From positions 36,384,001 to 36,448,000 of the forward strand of contig CP136896.1 in the NCBI GenBank assembly GCA_034359265.1: a stretch of 64,000 nucleotides of DNA, given 5' to 3'. Position numbers and translations under genes: made by a program. Under the pieces are notes generated by a model. It was not told where the DNA came from, did no database searches, and saw only the letters and a program-made list of their open reading frames with translations. Below, piece by piece: positions 24,681 through 36,930 of the stretch (position 1 is its first letter; each line of letters begins with the position of its first letter). The stretch comes from Canna indica. Lineage: Eukaryota; Streptophyta; Magnoliopsida; Zingiberales; Cannaceae.

Positions 24681-26456
24681 GTGAATGTTCTGGAGTCGCT
24701 CGGGACTCATATTACAGGGCGTTTCGAGCCGATACCCCGAAGTTCAATCAGTCGGCTTCGTTCAAGATTCTATTCGAAAAATCGTGCAATTCTGTGCATT
24801 AGTCTGTCAAGAATAACTCGATTAACAACTTCTCCCATCGCAGTGAATGTTCTGGAGTCGCTAGGTACTCAGATTACTGGGCTTTTCGAGCCGATACCCC
24901 GAAGTTCAATCAGTCGGCTTCGTTCAAAATCAATTCGAAAAATCGGGCAATTCTTTGAATTAGTCTGTCAAAAATAACTCGATTAACAACTTCTCCCATC
25001 ACAGTGAATGTTCTGGAGTCGTTCGGGACTCAGATTACTGTGCGTTTCGAGCCGATACCCCGAAGTTCAATCAGTCGGCATCGTTCAAGATCTATTCGAA
25101 AAGTCATGCAATTCTTTTGCATTAGTCTGTCAAAAATAACTCGATTAACAACTTCTCCCATCATAGTTAATGTTCTGGAGTCGTTCGGGACTCAGATTAC
25201 AGGTCGTTTCTAGCCGATACCCCGAAGTTCAATCAGTCGGCTTCGTTCAAGATTCTATTCGAAAAATCGTGCAATTCTGTGCATTAGTCTATCAAAAATA
25301 ACTCGATTAACAACTTCTCCCATCGCAGTGAATGTTCTGGAGTCGCTCGGTACTCAGATTACTGGGCGTTTCGAGCCGATACCCCGAAGTTCAATCAGTC
25401 GGCATCGTTCAAGATCTATTCGAAAAATCATGCAATTCTTTGCATTAGTCTGTCAAAAATAACTCGATTAACAACTTCTCCTATCATAGTGAATGTTTTG
25501 GAGTCGCTCGGGACTCATTTTACAGGGCGTTTCGAGCCGATACCCCGAAGTTCAATCAGTCGGCATCGTTCAAGATCTATTCGAAAAATCATGCAATTCT
25601 TTGCATTAGTCTATCAAAAATAACTCGATTAACAACTTCTCCCATCATAGTTAATGTTCTGGAGTCGCTCGGGACTCAGATTACAGGGCGTTTCGAGCCG
25701 ATACCCCGAAGTTCAATCAGTTGGCTTCGTTCAAGATTCTATTCGAAAAATCGTGCAATTCTGTGCATTAGTCTGTCAAAAATAACTCGATTAACAACTT
25801 CTCCCATCACAGTGAATGTTCTGGAGTCACTCGGTACTCAGATTACTGGGCGTTTCGAGCTGATACCCCAAAGTTCAATCAGTCGGCATCGTTCAAGATC
25901 TATTAGAAAAATCAAGTAATTCTTTGCATTTTCTGTCAAAAATAACTCGATTAACAACTTCTCCCATCACAGTGAATGTTCTGGAGTCGCTCGGGACTCA
26001 GATTACAGGGCGTTTCGAGCCGATACCCCGAAGTCCAATCAGTCTGCTTCGTTCAAGATTCTATTAGAAAAATAGTGCAATTCTGTGCATTAGTCTGTCA
26101 AGAATAACTCGATTAACAACTTCTCCCATCGCAGTGAATGTTCTGGAGTCGCTCGGTACTCAGATTACTGGGCGTTTCGAGCCGATACCCCGAAGTTCAA
26201 TCAGTCGGCATCGTTCAAGATCTATTCGAAAAGTCATGCAATTATTTGCATTAGTCTGTCAAAAATAACTCGATTAATAACTTCTCCCATCATAGTTAAT
26301 GTTCTGGAGTCGCTTGGGACTCAGATTACAGGGCGTTCCGAGCCGATACCCCGAAGTTCAATCAGCCGGCTTCGTTCAAGATTCTATTCGAAAAATCGTG
26401 CAATTCTGTGCATTAGTCTGTCAAAAATAACTCGATTAACAACTTCTCCCATCGTA
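24681..26456 (+). repeat. 1,776-bp HOR, copy 2 (11 monomers)
   Basis: Landmarks at 24,681 and 25,004 recur at 26,457 and 26,780, exactly 1,776 bp later. The unit shares CAGGTCGTTTCTAG, GGGACTCATTTTACAGGG and GCTAGGTACTC with its neighbours. It retains the GCATTTTCTGTC junction near 25,928 and adds a private ATTCTATTAGAAAAATAG change near 26,058, which is also present in the next copy. Confidence 0.88.
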
Positions 26457-28232
26457 GTGAATGTTCTGGAGTCGCTCGGGACTCATATTACAGGGCGTTT
26501 CGAGCCGATACCCCGAAGTTCAATCAGTCGGCTTCGTTCAAGATTCTATTCGAAAAATCGTGCAATTCTGTGCATTAGTCTGTCAAGAATAACTCGATTA
26601 ACAACTTCTCCCATCGCAGTGAATGTTCTGGAGTCGCTAGGTACTCAGATTACTGGGCTTTTCGAGCCGATACCCCGAAGTTCAATCAGTCGGCTTCGTT
26701 CAAAATCAATTCGAAAAATCGGGCAATTCTTTGAATTAGTCTGTCAAAAATAACTCGATTAACAACTTCTCCCATCACAGTGAATGTTCTGGAGTCGTTC
26801 GGGACTCAGATTACTGTGCGTTTCGAGCCGATACCCCGAAGTTCAATCAGTCGGCATCGTTCAAGATCTATTCGAAAAGTCATGCAATTCTTTTGCATTA
26901 GTCTGTCAAAAATAACTCGATTAACAACTTCTCCCATCATAGTTAATGTTCTGGAGTCGTTCGGGACTCAGATTACAGGTCGTTTCTAGCCGATACCCCG
27001 AAGTTCAATCAGTCGGCTTCGTTCAAGATTCTATTCGAAAAATCGTGCAATTCTGTGCATTAGTCTATCAAAAATAACTCGATTAACAACTTCTCCCATC
27101 GCAGTGAATGTTCTGGAGTCGCTCGGTACTCAGATTACTGGGCGTTTCGAGCCGATACCCCGAAGTTCAATCAGTCGGCATCGTTCAAGATCTATTCGAA
27201 AAATCATGCAATTCTTTGCATTAGTCTGTCAAAAATAACTCGATTAACAACTTCTCCTATCATAGTGAATGTTTTGGAGTCGCTCGGGACTCATTTTACA
27301 GGGCGTTTCGAGCCGATACCCCGAAGTTCAATCAGTCGGCATCGTTCAAGATCTATTCGAAAAATCATGCAATTCTTTGCATTAGTCTATCAAAAATAAC
27401 TCGATTAACAACTTCTCCCATCATAGTTAATGTTCTGGAGTCGCTCGGGACTCAGATTACAGGGCGTTTCGAGCCGATACCCCGAAGTTCAATCAGTTGG
27501 CTTCGTTCAAGATTCTATTCGAAAAATCGTGCAATTCTGTGCATTAGTCTGTCAAAAATAACTCGATTAACAACTTCTCCCATCACAGTGAATGTTCTGG
27601 AGTCACTCGGTACTCAGATTACTGGGCGTTTCGAGCTGATACCCCAAAGTTCAATCAGTCGGCATCGTTCAAGATCTATTAGAAAAATCAAGTAATTCTT
27701 TGCATTAGTCTGTCAAAAATAACTCGATTAACAACTTCTCCCATCACAGTGAATGTTCTGGAGTCGCTCGGGACTCAGATTACAGGGCGTTTCGAGCCGA
27801 TACCCCGAAGTCCAATCAGTCTGCTTCGTTCAAGATTCTATTAGAAAAATAGTGCAATTCTGTGCATTAGTCTGTCAAGAATAACTCGATTAACAACTTC
27901 TCCCATCGCAGTGAATGTTCTGGAGTCGCTAGGTACTCAGATTACTGGGCTTTTCGAGCCGATACCCCGAAGTTCAATCAGTCGGCATCGTTCAAGATCT
28001 ATTCGAAAAGTCATGCAATTCTTTACATTAGTCTGTCAAAAATAACTCGATTAATAACTTCTCCCATCATAGTTAATGTTCTGGAGTCGCTTGGGACTCA
28101 GATTACAGGGCGTTCCGAGCCGATACCCCGAAGTTCAATCAGCCGGCTTCGTTCAAGATTCTATTCGAAAAATCGTGCAATTTTGTGCATTAGTCTGTCA
28201 AAAATAACTCGATTAACAACTTCTCCCATCGC
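26457..28232 (+). repeat. 1,776-bp HOR, copy 3 (11 monomers)
   Basis: The copy follows copy 2 at 1,776-bp spacing, including GGGACTCATTTTACAGGG near 27,285. It has the full GCATTAGTCTGTC near 27,700, where copy 2 has the shortened form. Near 27,927 the GCTAGGTACTC/GGGCTTTTCG form appears one cassette early, before recurring at its usual place near 28,414, so this copy is a mosaic near its right end. Confidence 0.85.
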
Positions 28233-28760
28233 AGTGAATGTTCTGGAGTCGCTCGGGACTCATATTACAGGGCGTTTCGAGCCGATACCCCGAAGTTCAA
28301 TCAGTCGGCTTCGTTCAAGATTCTATTCGAAAAATCGTGCAATTCTGTGCATTAGTCTGTCAAGAATAACTCGATTAACAACTTCTCCCATCGCAGTGAA
28401 TGTTCTAGAGTCGCTAGGTACTCAGATTACTGGGCTTTTCGAGCCGATACCCCGAAGTTCAATCAGTCGGCTTCGTTCAAAATCAATTCGAAAAATCGGG
28501 CAATTCTTTGCATTAGTCTGTCAAAAATAACTCGATTAACAACTTCTCCCATCACAGTGAATGTTCTGGAGTCGTTCGGGACTCAGATTACTGTGCGTTT
28601 CGAGCCGATACCCCGAAGTTCAATTAGTCGGCATCGTTCAAGATCTATTCGAAAAGTCATGCAATTCTTTTGCATTAGTCTGTCAAAAATAACTCGATTA
28701 ACAACTTCTCCCATCATAGTTAATGTTCTGGAGTCGTTCGGGACTCAGATTACAGGGCGT
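28233..28760 (+). repeat. 1,776-bp HOR, truncated copy 4
   Basis: The landmarks at about 28,233 and 28,557 keep the 1,776-bp register. At about 28,755 the sequence has CAGGGCGTTTCTAG instead of the CAGGTCGTTTCTAG of this HOR, and what follows belongs to the next domain. The remnant is about three monomers long. Confidence 0.75.
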
Positions 28761-29040
28761 TTCTAGCCGATACCCCGAAGTTCAATCAGTCGGCTTCGTT
28801 CAAGATTCTATTCGAAAAATCGTGCAATTCTGTGCATTAGTCTATCAAAAATAACTCGATTAACAACTTCTCCCATCGCAGTGAATGTTCTGGAGTCGCT
28901 CGGTACTCAGATTACTGGGCGTTTCGAGCCGATACCCCGAAGTTCAATCAGTCGGCATAGTTCAAGATCTATTCGAAAAATCATGCAATTCTTTGCATTA
29001 GTCTGTCAAAAATAACTCGATTAACAACTTCTCCTATCAC

Positions 29041-30492
29041 AGTGAAGGTTCTGGAGTCGCTCGGGACTCATATTACAGGGCGTTTCGAGCCGATACCCCG
29101 AAGTTCAATCAGTCGGCATCGTTCAAGATCTATTCGAAAAATCATGCAATTCTTTGCATTAGTCTATCAAAAATAACTCGATTAACAACTTCTCCCATCA
29201 TAGTTAATGTTCTGGAGTCGCTCGGGACTCAGATTACAGGGCGTTTCGAGCCGATACCCCGAAGTTCAATCAGTTGGCTTCGTTCAAGATTCTATTCGAA
29301 AAATCGTGCAATTCTGTGCATTAGTCTGTCAAAAATAACTCGATTAACAACTTCTCCCATCACAGTGAATGTTCTGGAGTCACTCGGTACTCAGATTACT
29401 GGGCGTTTCGAGCTGATACCCCAAAGTTCAATCAGTCGGCATCGTTCAAGATCTATTAGAAAAATCAAGTAATTCTTTGCATTAGTCTGTCAAAAATAAC
29501 TCGATTAACAACTTCTCCCATCACAGTGAATGTTCTGGAGTCGCTCGGGACTCAGATTACAGGGCGTTTCGAGCTGATACCCCGAAGTCCAATCAGTCTG
29601 CTTCGTTCAAGATTCTATTCGAAAAATAGTGCAATTCTGTGCATTAGTCTGTCAAGAATAACTCGATTAACAACTTCTCCCATCGCAGTGAATGTTCTGG
29701 AGTCGCTCGGTACTCAGATTACTGGGCGTTTCAAGCCGATACCCCGAAGTTCAATCAGTCGGCTTCGTTCAAAATCAATTCGAAAAATCATGCAATTATG
29801 TGCATTAGTCTATCAAAAATAACTCGATTAACAACTTCTCCCATCGCAGTGAATGTTTTGGAGTCGCTCGGTACTCAGATTACAGGCCGTTTCGAGCCGA
29901 TACCCCGAAGTTCAATCAGTCGGCATCGTTCAAGATCTATTCGAAAAATCAAGCAATTCTTTGCATTAGTCTGTCAAAAATAACTCGATTAACAACTTCT
30001 CCTATCACAGAGAATGTTCTGGAGTCGCTCGGGACTCAGATTACAGGGCGTTTGAGCCGATACCCAGAAGTTCAATCAGTCTGCTTCGTTCAAGATCTAT
30101 TCGAAAAATCATGCAATTCTTTGCATTAGTCTGTCAAAAATAACTCGATTAACAACTTCTCCCATCACAGTGAATGTTCTGGAGTCGCTCGAGACTCAGA
30201 TTACAGGGCGTTTCGAGCCGATACCCCGAAGTTCAATCAGTCTACTTCGTTCAAGATTCTATTCGAAAAATAGTGCAATTCTTTGCATTAGTCTGTCAAA
30301 AATAACTCGATTAACAACTTCTCCCATCGCAGTGAATGTTCTGGAGTCGCTCGGTACTCAGATTACTGGGCGTTTCGAGCCGATACCCCGAAGTTCAATC
30401 AGTCTGCTTCGTTCAAGATTCTATTCAAAAAATAGTGCAATTCTGTGCATTAGTCTGTCAAGAATAACTCGATTAACAACTTCTCCTATCAC
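29041..30492 (+). repeat. 1,452-bp HOR, copy 1 (9 monomers)
   Basis: The unit is phased here on the marker AGTGAAGGTTCTGG, which occurs at 29,041, 30,493, 31,945, 32,590, 34,042 and 35,494 and nowhere else that I noticed. It contains a CAAGTAATTC monomer, a GAAGTCCAATC monomer, the GCAATTATG cassette (29,792), a 160-bp GTTTGAGCC monomer and a GAGACTCAG monomer. A private change here is GAGCTGATACCCCGAAGTCC near 29,571. Before it, 28,761-29,040 is transitional monomer sequence. Confidence 0.9.
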
Positions 30493-31944
30493 AGTGAAGG
30501 TTCTGGAGTCGCTCGGGACTCATATTACAGGGCGTTTCGAGCCGATACCCCGAAGTTCAATCAGTCGGCATCGTTCAAGATCTATTCGAAAAATCATGCA
30601 ATTCTTTGCATTAGTCTATCAAAAATAACTCGATTAACAACTTCTCCCATCATAGTTAATGTTCTGGAGTCGCTCGGGACTCAGATTACAGGGCGTTTCG
30701 AGCCGATACCCCGAAGTTCAATCAGTTGGCTTCGTTCAAGATTCTATTCGAAAAATCGTGCAATTCTGTGCATTAGTCTGTCAAAAATAACTCGATTAAC
30801 AACTTCTCCCATCACAGTGAATGTTCTGGAGTCACTCGGTACTCAGATTACTGGGCGTTTCGAGCTGATACCCCAAAGTTCAATCAGTCGGCATCGTTCA
30901 AGATCTATTAGAAAAATCAAGTAATTCTTTGCATTAGTCTGTCAAAAATAACTCGATTAACAACTTCTCCCATCACAGTGAATGTTCTGGAGTCGCTCGG
31001 GACTCAGATTACAGGGCGTTTCGAGCCGATACCCCGAAGTCCAATCAGTCTGCTTCGTTCAAGATTCTATTCGAAAAATAGTGCAATTCTGTGCATTAGT
31101 CTGTCAAGAATAACTCGATTAACAACTTCTCCCATCGCAGTGAATGTTCTGGAGTCGCTCGGTACTCAGATTACTGGGCGTTTCAAGCCGATACCCCGAA
31201 GTTCAATCAGTCGGCTTCGTTCAAAATCAATTCGAAAAATCATGCAATTATGTGCATTAGTCTATCAAAAATAACTCGATTAACAACTTCTCCCATCGCA
31301 GTGAATGTTTTGGAGTCGCTCGGTACTCAGATTACAGGCCGTTTCGAGCCGATACCCCGAAGTTCAATCAGTCGGCATCGTTCAAGATCTATTCGAAAAA
31401 TCAAGCAATTCTTTGCATTAGTCTGTCAAAAATAACTCGATTAACAACTTCTCCTATCACAGAGAATGTTCTGGAGTCTCTCGGGACTCAGATTACAGGG
31501 CGTTTGAGCCGATACCCAGAAGTTCAATCAGTCTGCTTCGTTCAAGATCTATTCGAAAAATCATGCAATTCTTTGCATTAGTCTGTCAAAAATAACTCGA
31601 TTAACAACTTCTCCCATCACAGTGAATGTTCTGGAGTCGCTCGAGACTCAGATTACAGGGCGTTTCGAGCCGATACCCCGAAGTTCAATCAGTCTACTTC
31701 GTTCAAGATTCTATTCGAAAAATAGTGCAATTCTTTGCATTAGTCTGTCAAAAATAACTCGATTAACAACTTCTCCCATCGCAGTGAATGTTCTGGAGTC
31801 GCTCGGTACTCAGATTACTGGGCGTTTCGAGCCGATACCCCGAAGTTCAATCAGTCTGCTTCGTTCAAGATTCTATTCAAAAAATAGTGCAATTCTGTGC
31901 ATTAGTCTGTCAAGAATAACTCGATTAACAACTTCTCCTATCAC
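30493..31944 (+). repeat. 1,452-bp HOR, copy 2 (9 monomers)
   Basis: Marker spacing is exactly 1,452 bp to copy 1 and to the start of the following partial unit. It carries the rare GAGTCTCTCGG at 31,473 (GAGTCGCTCGG in copies 1, 3 and 5). The rest agrees with copy 1 almost base for base by eye. Confidence 0.9.
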
Positions 31945-32589
31945 AGTGAAGGTTCTGGAGTCGCTCGGGACTCATATTACAGGGCGTTTCGAGCCGATAC
32001 CCCGAAGTTCAATCAGTCGGCATCGTTCAAGATCTATTCGAAAAATCATGCAATTCTTTGCATTAGTCTATCAAAAATAACTCGATTAACAACTTCTCCC
32101 ATCATAGTTAATGTTCTGGAGTCCCTCGGGACTCAGATTACAGGGCGTTTCGAGCCGATACCCCGAAGTTCAATCAGTTGGCTTCGTTCAAGATTCTATT
32201 CGAAAAATCGTGCAATTCTGTGCATTAGTCTGTCAAAAATAACTCGATTAACAACTTCTCCCATCACAGTGAATGTTCTGGAGTCACTCGGTACTCAGAT
32301 TACTGGGCGTTTCGAGCTGATACCCCAAAGTTCAATCAGTCGGCATCGTTCAAGATCTATTAGAAAAATCAAGTAATTCTTTGCATTAGTCTGTCAAAAA
32401 TAACTCGATTAACAACTTCTCCCATCACAGTGAATGTTCTGGAGTCGCTCGGGACTCATATTACAGGGCGTTTCGAGCCAATACCCCGAAGTTCAATCAG
32501 TCGGCATCGTTCAAGATCTATTCGAAAAATCATGCAATTCTTTGCATTAGTCTGTCAAAAATAACTCGATTAACAACTTCTCCTATCAC
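31945..32589 (+). repeat. 645-bp partial HOR unit (4 monomers) inserted
   Basis: The AGTGAAGG marker at 31,945 is followed by another only 645 bp later. The segment reproduces the first few monomers of the 1,452-bp unit (TTAATG, GTTGGCTTCG, CTGATACCCCAAAG and CAAGTAATTC forms). It then jumps, near 32,440-32,480, into a GGGACTCATATTAC/GAGCCAATACC monomer leading back to the unit start. It has private GAGTCCCTCGGG near 32,120. This is a direct trace of an out-of-register exchange. Confidence 0.88.
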
Positions 32590-34041
32590 AGTGAAGGTTC
32601 TGGAGTCGCTCGGGACTCATATTACAGGGCGTTTCGAGCCGAAACCCCGAAGTTCAATCAGTCGGCATCGTTCAAGATCTATTCGAAAAATCATGCAATT
32701 CTTTGCATTAGTCTATCAAAAATAACTCGATTAACAACTTCTCCCATCATAGTTAATGTTCTGGAGTCGCTCGGGACTCAGATTACAGGGCGTTTCGAGC
32801 CGATACCCCGAAGTTCAATCAGTTGGCTTCGTTCAAGATTCTATTCGAAAAATCGTGCAATTCTGTGCATTAGTCTGTCAAAAATAACTCGATTAACAAC
32901 TTCTCCCATCACAGTGAATGTTCTGGAGTCACTCGGTACTCAGATTACTGGGCGTTTCGAGCTGATACCCCAAAGTTCAATCAGTCGGCATCGTTCAAGA
33001 TCTATTAGAAAAATCAAGTAATTCTTTGCATTAGTCTGTCAAAAATAACTCGATTAACAACTTCTCCCATCACAGTGAATGTTCTGGAGTCGCTCGGGAC
33101 TCAGATTACAGGGCGTTTCGAGCCGATACCCCGAAGTCCAATCAGTCTGCTTCGTTCAAGATTCTATTCGAAAAATAGTGCAATTCTGTGCATTAGTCTG
33201 TCAAGAATAACTCGATTAACAACTTCTCCCATCGCAGTGAATGTTCTGGAGTCGCTCGGTACTCAGATTACTGGGCGTTTCAAGCCGATACCCCGAAGTT
33301 CAATCAGTCGGCTTCGTTCAAAATCAATTCGAAAAATCATGCAATTATGTGCATTAGTCTATCAAAAATAACTCGATTAACAACTTCTCCCATCGCAGTG
33401 AATGTTTTGGAGTCGCTCGGTACTCAGATTACAGGCCGTTTCGAGCCGATACCCCGAAGTTCAATCAGTCGGCATCGTTCAAGATCTATTCGAAAAATCA
33501 AGCAATTCTTTGCATTAGTCTGTCAAAAATAACTCGATTAACAACTTCTCCTATCACAGAGAATGTTCTGGAGTCGCTCGGGACTCAGATTACAGGGCGT
33601 TTGAGCCGATACCCAGAAGTTCAATCAGTCTGCTTCGTTCAAGATCTATTCGAAAAATCATGCAATTCTTTGCATTAGTCTGTCAAAAATAACTCGATTA
33701 ACAACTTCTCCCATCACAGTGAATGTTCTGGAGTCGCTCGAGACTCAGATTACAGGGCGTTTCGAGCCGATACCCCGAAGTTCAATCAGTCTACTTCGTT
33801 CAAGATTCTATTCGAAAAATAGTGCAATTCTTTGCATTAGTCTGTCAAAAATAACTCGATTAACAACTTCTCCCATCGCAGTGAATGTTCTGGAGTCGCT
33901 CGGTACTCAGATTACTGGGCGTTTCGAGCCGATACCCCGAAGTTCAATCAGTCTGCTTCGTTCAAGATTCTATTCAAAAAATAGTGCAATTCTGTGCATT
34001 AGTCTGTCAAGAATAACTCGATTAACAACTTCTCCTATCAC
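32590..34041 (+). repeat. 1,452-bp HOR, copy 3 (9 monomers)
   Basis: Same monomer order as copy 1, with the GCAATTATG cassette at 33,341. It lacks the CTCTCGG change of copies 2 and 4. Private GCCGAAACCCCG near 32,640. Confidence 0.9.
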
Positions 34042-35493
34042 AGTGAAGGTTCTGGAGTCGCTCGGGACTCATATTACAGGGCGTTTCGAGCCGATACCCC
34101 GAAGTTCAATCAGTCGGCATCGTTCAAGATCTATTCGAAAAATCATGCAATTCTTTGCATTAGTCTATCAAAAATAACTCGATTAACAACTTCTCCCATC
34201 ATAGTTAATGTTCTGGAGTCGCTCGGGACTCAGATTACAGGGCGTTTCGAGCCGATACCCCGAAGTTCAATCAGTTGGCTTCGTTCAAGATTCTATTCGA
34301 AAAATCGTGCAATTCTGTGCATTAGTCTGTCAAAAATAACTCGATTAACAACTTCTCCCATCACAGTGAATGTTCTGGAGTCACTCGGTACTCAGATTAC
34401 TGGGCGTTTCGAGCTGATACCCCAAAGTTCAATCAGTCGGCATCGTTCAAGATCTATTAGAAAAATCAAGTAATTCTTTGCATTAGTCTGTCAAAAATAA
34501 CTCGATTAACAACTTCTCCCATCACAGTGAATGTTCTGGAGTCGCTCGGGACTCAGATTACAGGGCGTTTCGAGCCGATACCCCGAAGTCCAATCAGTCT
34601 GCTTCGTTCAAGATTCTATTCGAAAAATAGTGCAATTCTGTGCATTAGTCTGTCAAGAATAACTCGATTAACAACTTCTCCCATCGCAGTGAATGTTCTG
34701 GAGTCGCTCGGTACTCAGATTACTGGGCGTTTCAAGCCGATACCCCGAAGTTCAATCAGTCGGCTTCGTTCAAAATCAATTCGAAAAATCATGCAATTAT
34801 GTGCATTAGTCTATCAAAAATAACTCGATTAACAACTTCTCCCATCGCAGTGAATGTTTTGGAGTCGCTCGGTACTCAGATTACAGGCCGTTTCGAGCCG
34901 ATACCCCGAAGTTCAATCAGTCGGCATCGTTCAAGATCTATTCGAAAAATCAAGCAATTCTTTGCATTAGTCTGTCAAAAATAACTCGATTAACAACTTC
35001 TCCTATCACAGAGAATGTTCTGGAGTCTCTCGGGACTCAGATTACAGGGCGTTTGAGCCGATACCCAGAAGTTCAATCAGTCTGCTTCGTTCAAGATCTA
35101 TTCGAAAAATCATGCAATTCTTTGCATTAGTCTGTCAAAAATAACTCGATTAACAACTTCTCCCATCACAGTGAATGTTCTGGAGTCGCTCGAGACTCAG
35201 ATTACAGGGCGTTTCGAGCCGATACCCCGAAGTTCAATCAGTCTACTTCGTTCAAGATTCTATTCGAAAAATAGTGCAATTCTTTGCATTAGTCTGTCAA
35301 AAATAACTCGATTAACAACTTCTCCCATCGCAGTGAATGTTCTGGAGTCGCTCGGTACTCAGATTACTGGGCGTTTCGAGCCGATACCCCGAAGTTCAAT
35401 CAGTCTGCTTCGTTCAAGATTCTATTCAAAAAATAGTGCAATTCTGTGCATTAGTCTGTCAAGAATAACTCGATTAACAACTTCTCCTATCAC
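34042..35493 (+). repeat. 1,452-bp HOR, copy 4 (9 monomers)
   Basis: Same order as the other copies, with the GCAATTATG cassette at 34,793. It shares GAGTCTCTCGG (35,022) with copy 2, exactly 3,549 bp downstream of it; 3,549 = 645 + 2x1,452. Confidence 0.9.
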
Positions 35494-36930
35494 AGTGAAG
35501 GTTCTGGAGTCGCTCGGGACTCATATTACAGGGCGTTTCGAGCCGATACCCCGAAGTTCAATCAGTCGGCATCGTTCAAGATCTATTCGAAAAATCATGC
35601 AATTCTTTGCATTAGTCTATCAAAAATAACTCGATTAACAACTTCTCCCATCATAGTTAATGTTCTGGAGTCGCTCGGGACTCAGATTACAGGGCGTTTC
35701 GAGCCGATACCCCGAAGTTCAATCAGTTGGCTTCGTTCAAGATTCTATTCGAAAAATCGTGCAATTCTGTGCATTAGTCTGTCAAAAATAACTCGATTAA
35801 CAACTTCTCCCATCACAGTGAATGTTCTGGAGTCACTCGGTACTCAGATTACTGGGCGTTTCGAGCTGATACCCCAAAGTTCAATCAGTCGGCATCGTTC
35901 AAGATCTATTAGAAAAATCAAGTAATTCTTTGCATTAGTCTGTCAAAAATAACTCGATTAACAACTTCTCCCATCACAGTGAATGTTCTGGAGTCGCTCG
36001 GGACTCAGATTACAGGGCGTTTCGAGCCGATACCCCGAAGTCCAATCAGTCTGCTTCGTTCAAGATTCTATTCGAAAAATAGTGCAATTCTGTGCATTAG
36101 TCTGTCAAGAATAACTCGATTAACAACTTCTCCCATCGCAGTGAATGTTCTGGAGTCGCTCGGTACTCAGATTACTGGGCGTTTCAAGCCGATACCCCGA
36201 AGTTCAATCAGTCGGCTTCGTTCAAAATCAATTCGAAAAATCATGCAATTATGTGCATTAGTCTATCAAAAATAACTCGATTAACAACTTCTCCCATCGC
36301 AGTGAATGTTTTGGAGTCGCTCGGTACTCAGATTACAGGCCGTTTCGAGCCGATACCCCGAAGTTCAATCAGTCGGCATCGTTCAAGATCTATTCGAAAA
36401 ATCAAGCAATTCTTTGCATTAGTCTGTCAAAAATAACTCGATTAACAACTTCTCCTATCACAGAGAATGTTCTGGAGTCGCTCGGGACTCAGATTACAGG
36501 GCGTTTGAGCCGATACCCAGAAGTTCAATCAGTCTGCTTCGTTCAAGATCTATTCGAAAAATCATGCAATTCTTTGCATTAGTCTGTCAAAAATAACTCG
36601 ATTAACAACTTCTCCCATCACAGTGAATGTTCTGGAGTCGCTCGAGACTCAGATTACAGGGCGTTTCGAGCCGATACCCCGAAGTTCAATCAGTCTACTT
36701 CGTTCAAGATTCTATTCGAAAAATAGTGCAATTCTTTGCATTAGTCTGTCAAAAATAACTCGATTAACAACTTCTCCCATCGCAGTGAATGTTCTGGAGT
36801 CGCTCGGTACTCAGATTACTGGGCGTTTCGAGCCGATACCCCGAAGTTCAATCAGTCTGCTTCGTTCAAGATTCTATTCAAAAAATAGAGCAATTCTGTG
36901 CATTAGTCTGTCAAGAATAACTCGATTAAC
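35494..36930 (+). repeat. 1,452-bp HOR, copy 5 (right end altered)
   Basis: The copy follows the pattern, with GCAATTATG at 36,245, up to about 36,930. There the expected CCTATCACAGTGAAGG is replaced by CCCATCGCAGTGAATG and the array changes domain. A two-base loss near 36,976 (CTCAGTACTGGG instead of CTCAGATTACTGGG) lies just after the break. That loss lets one plus-strand frame run for 259 codons, the longest in the window, without implying a gene. Confidence 0.86.
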
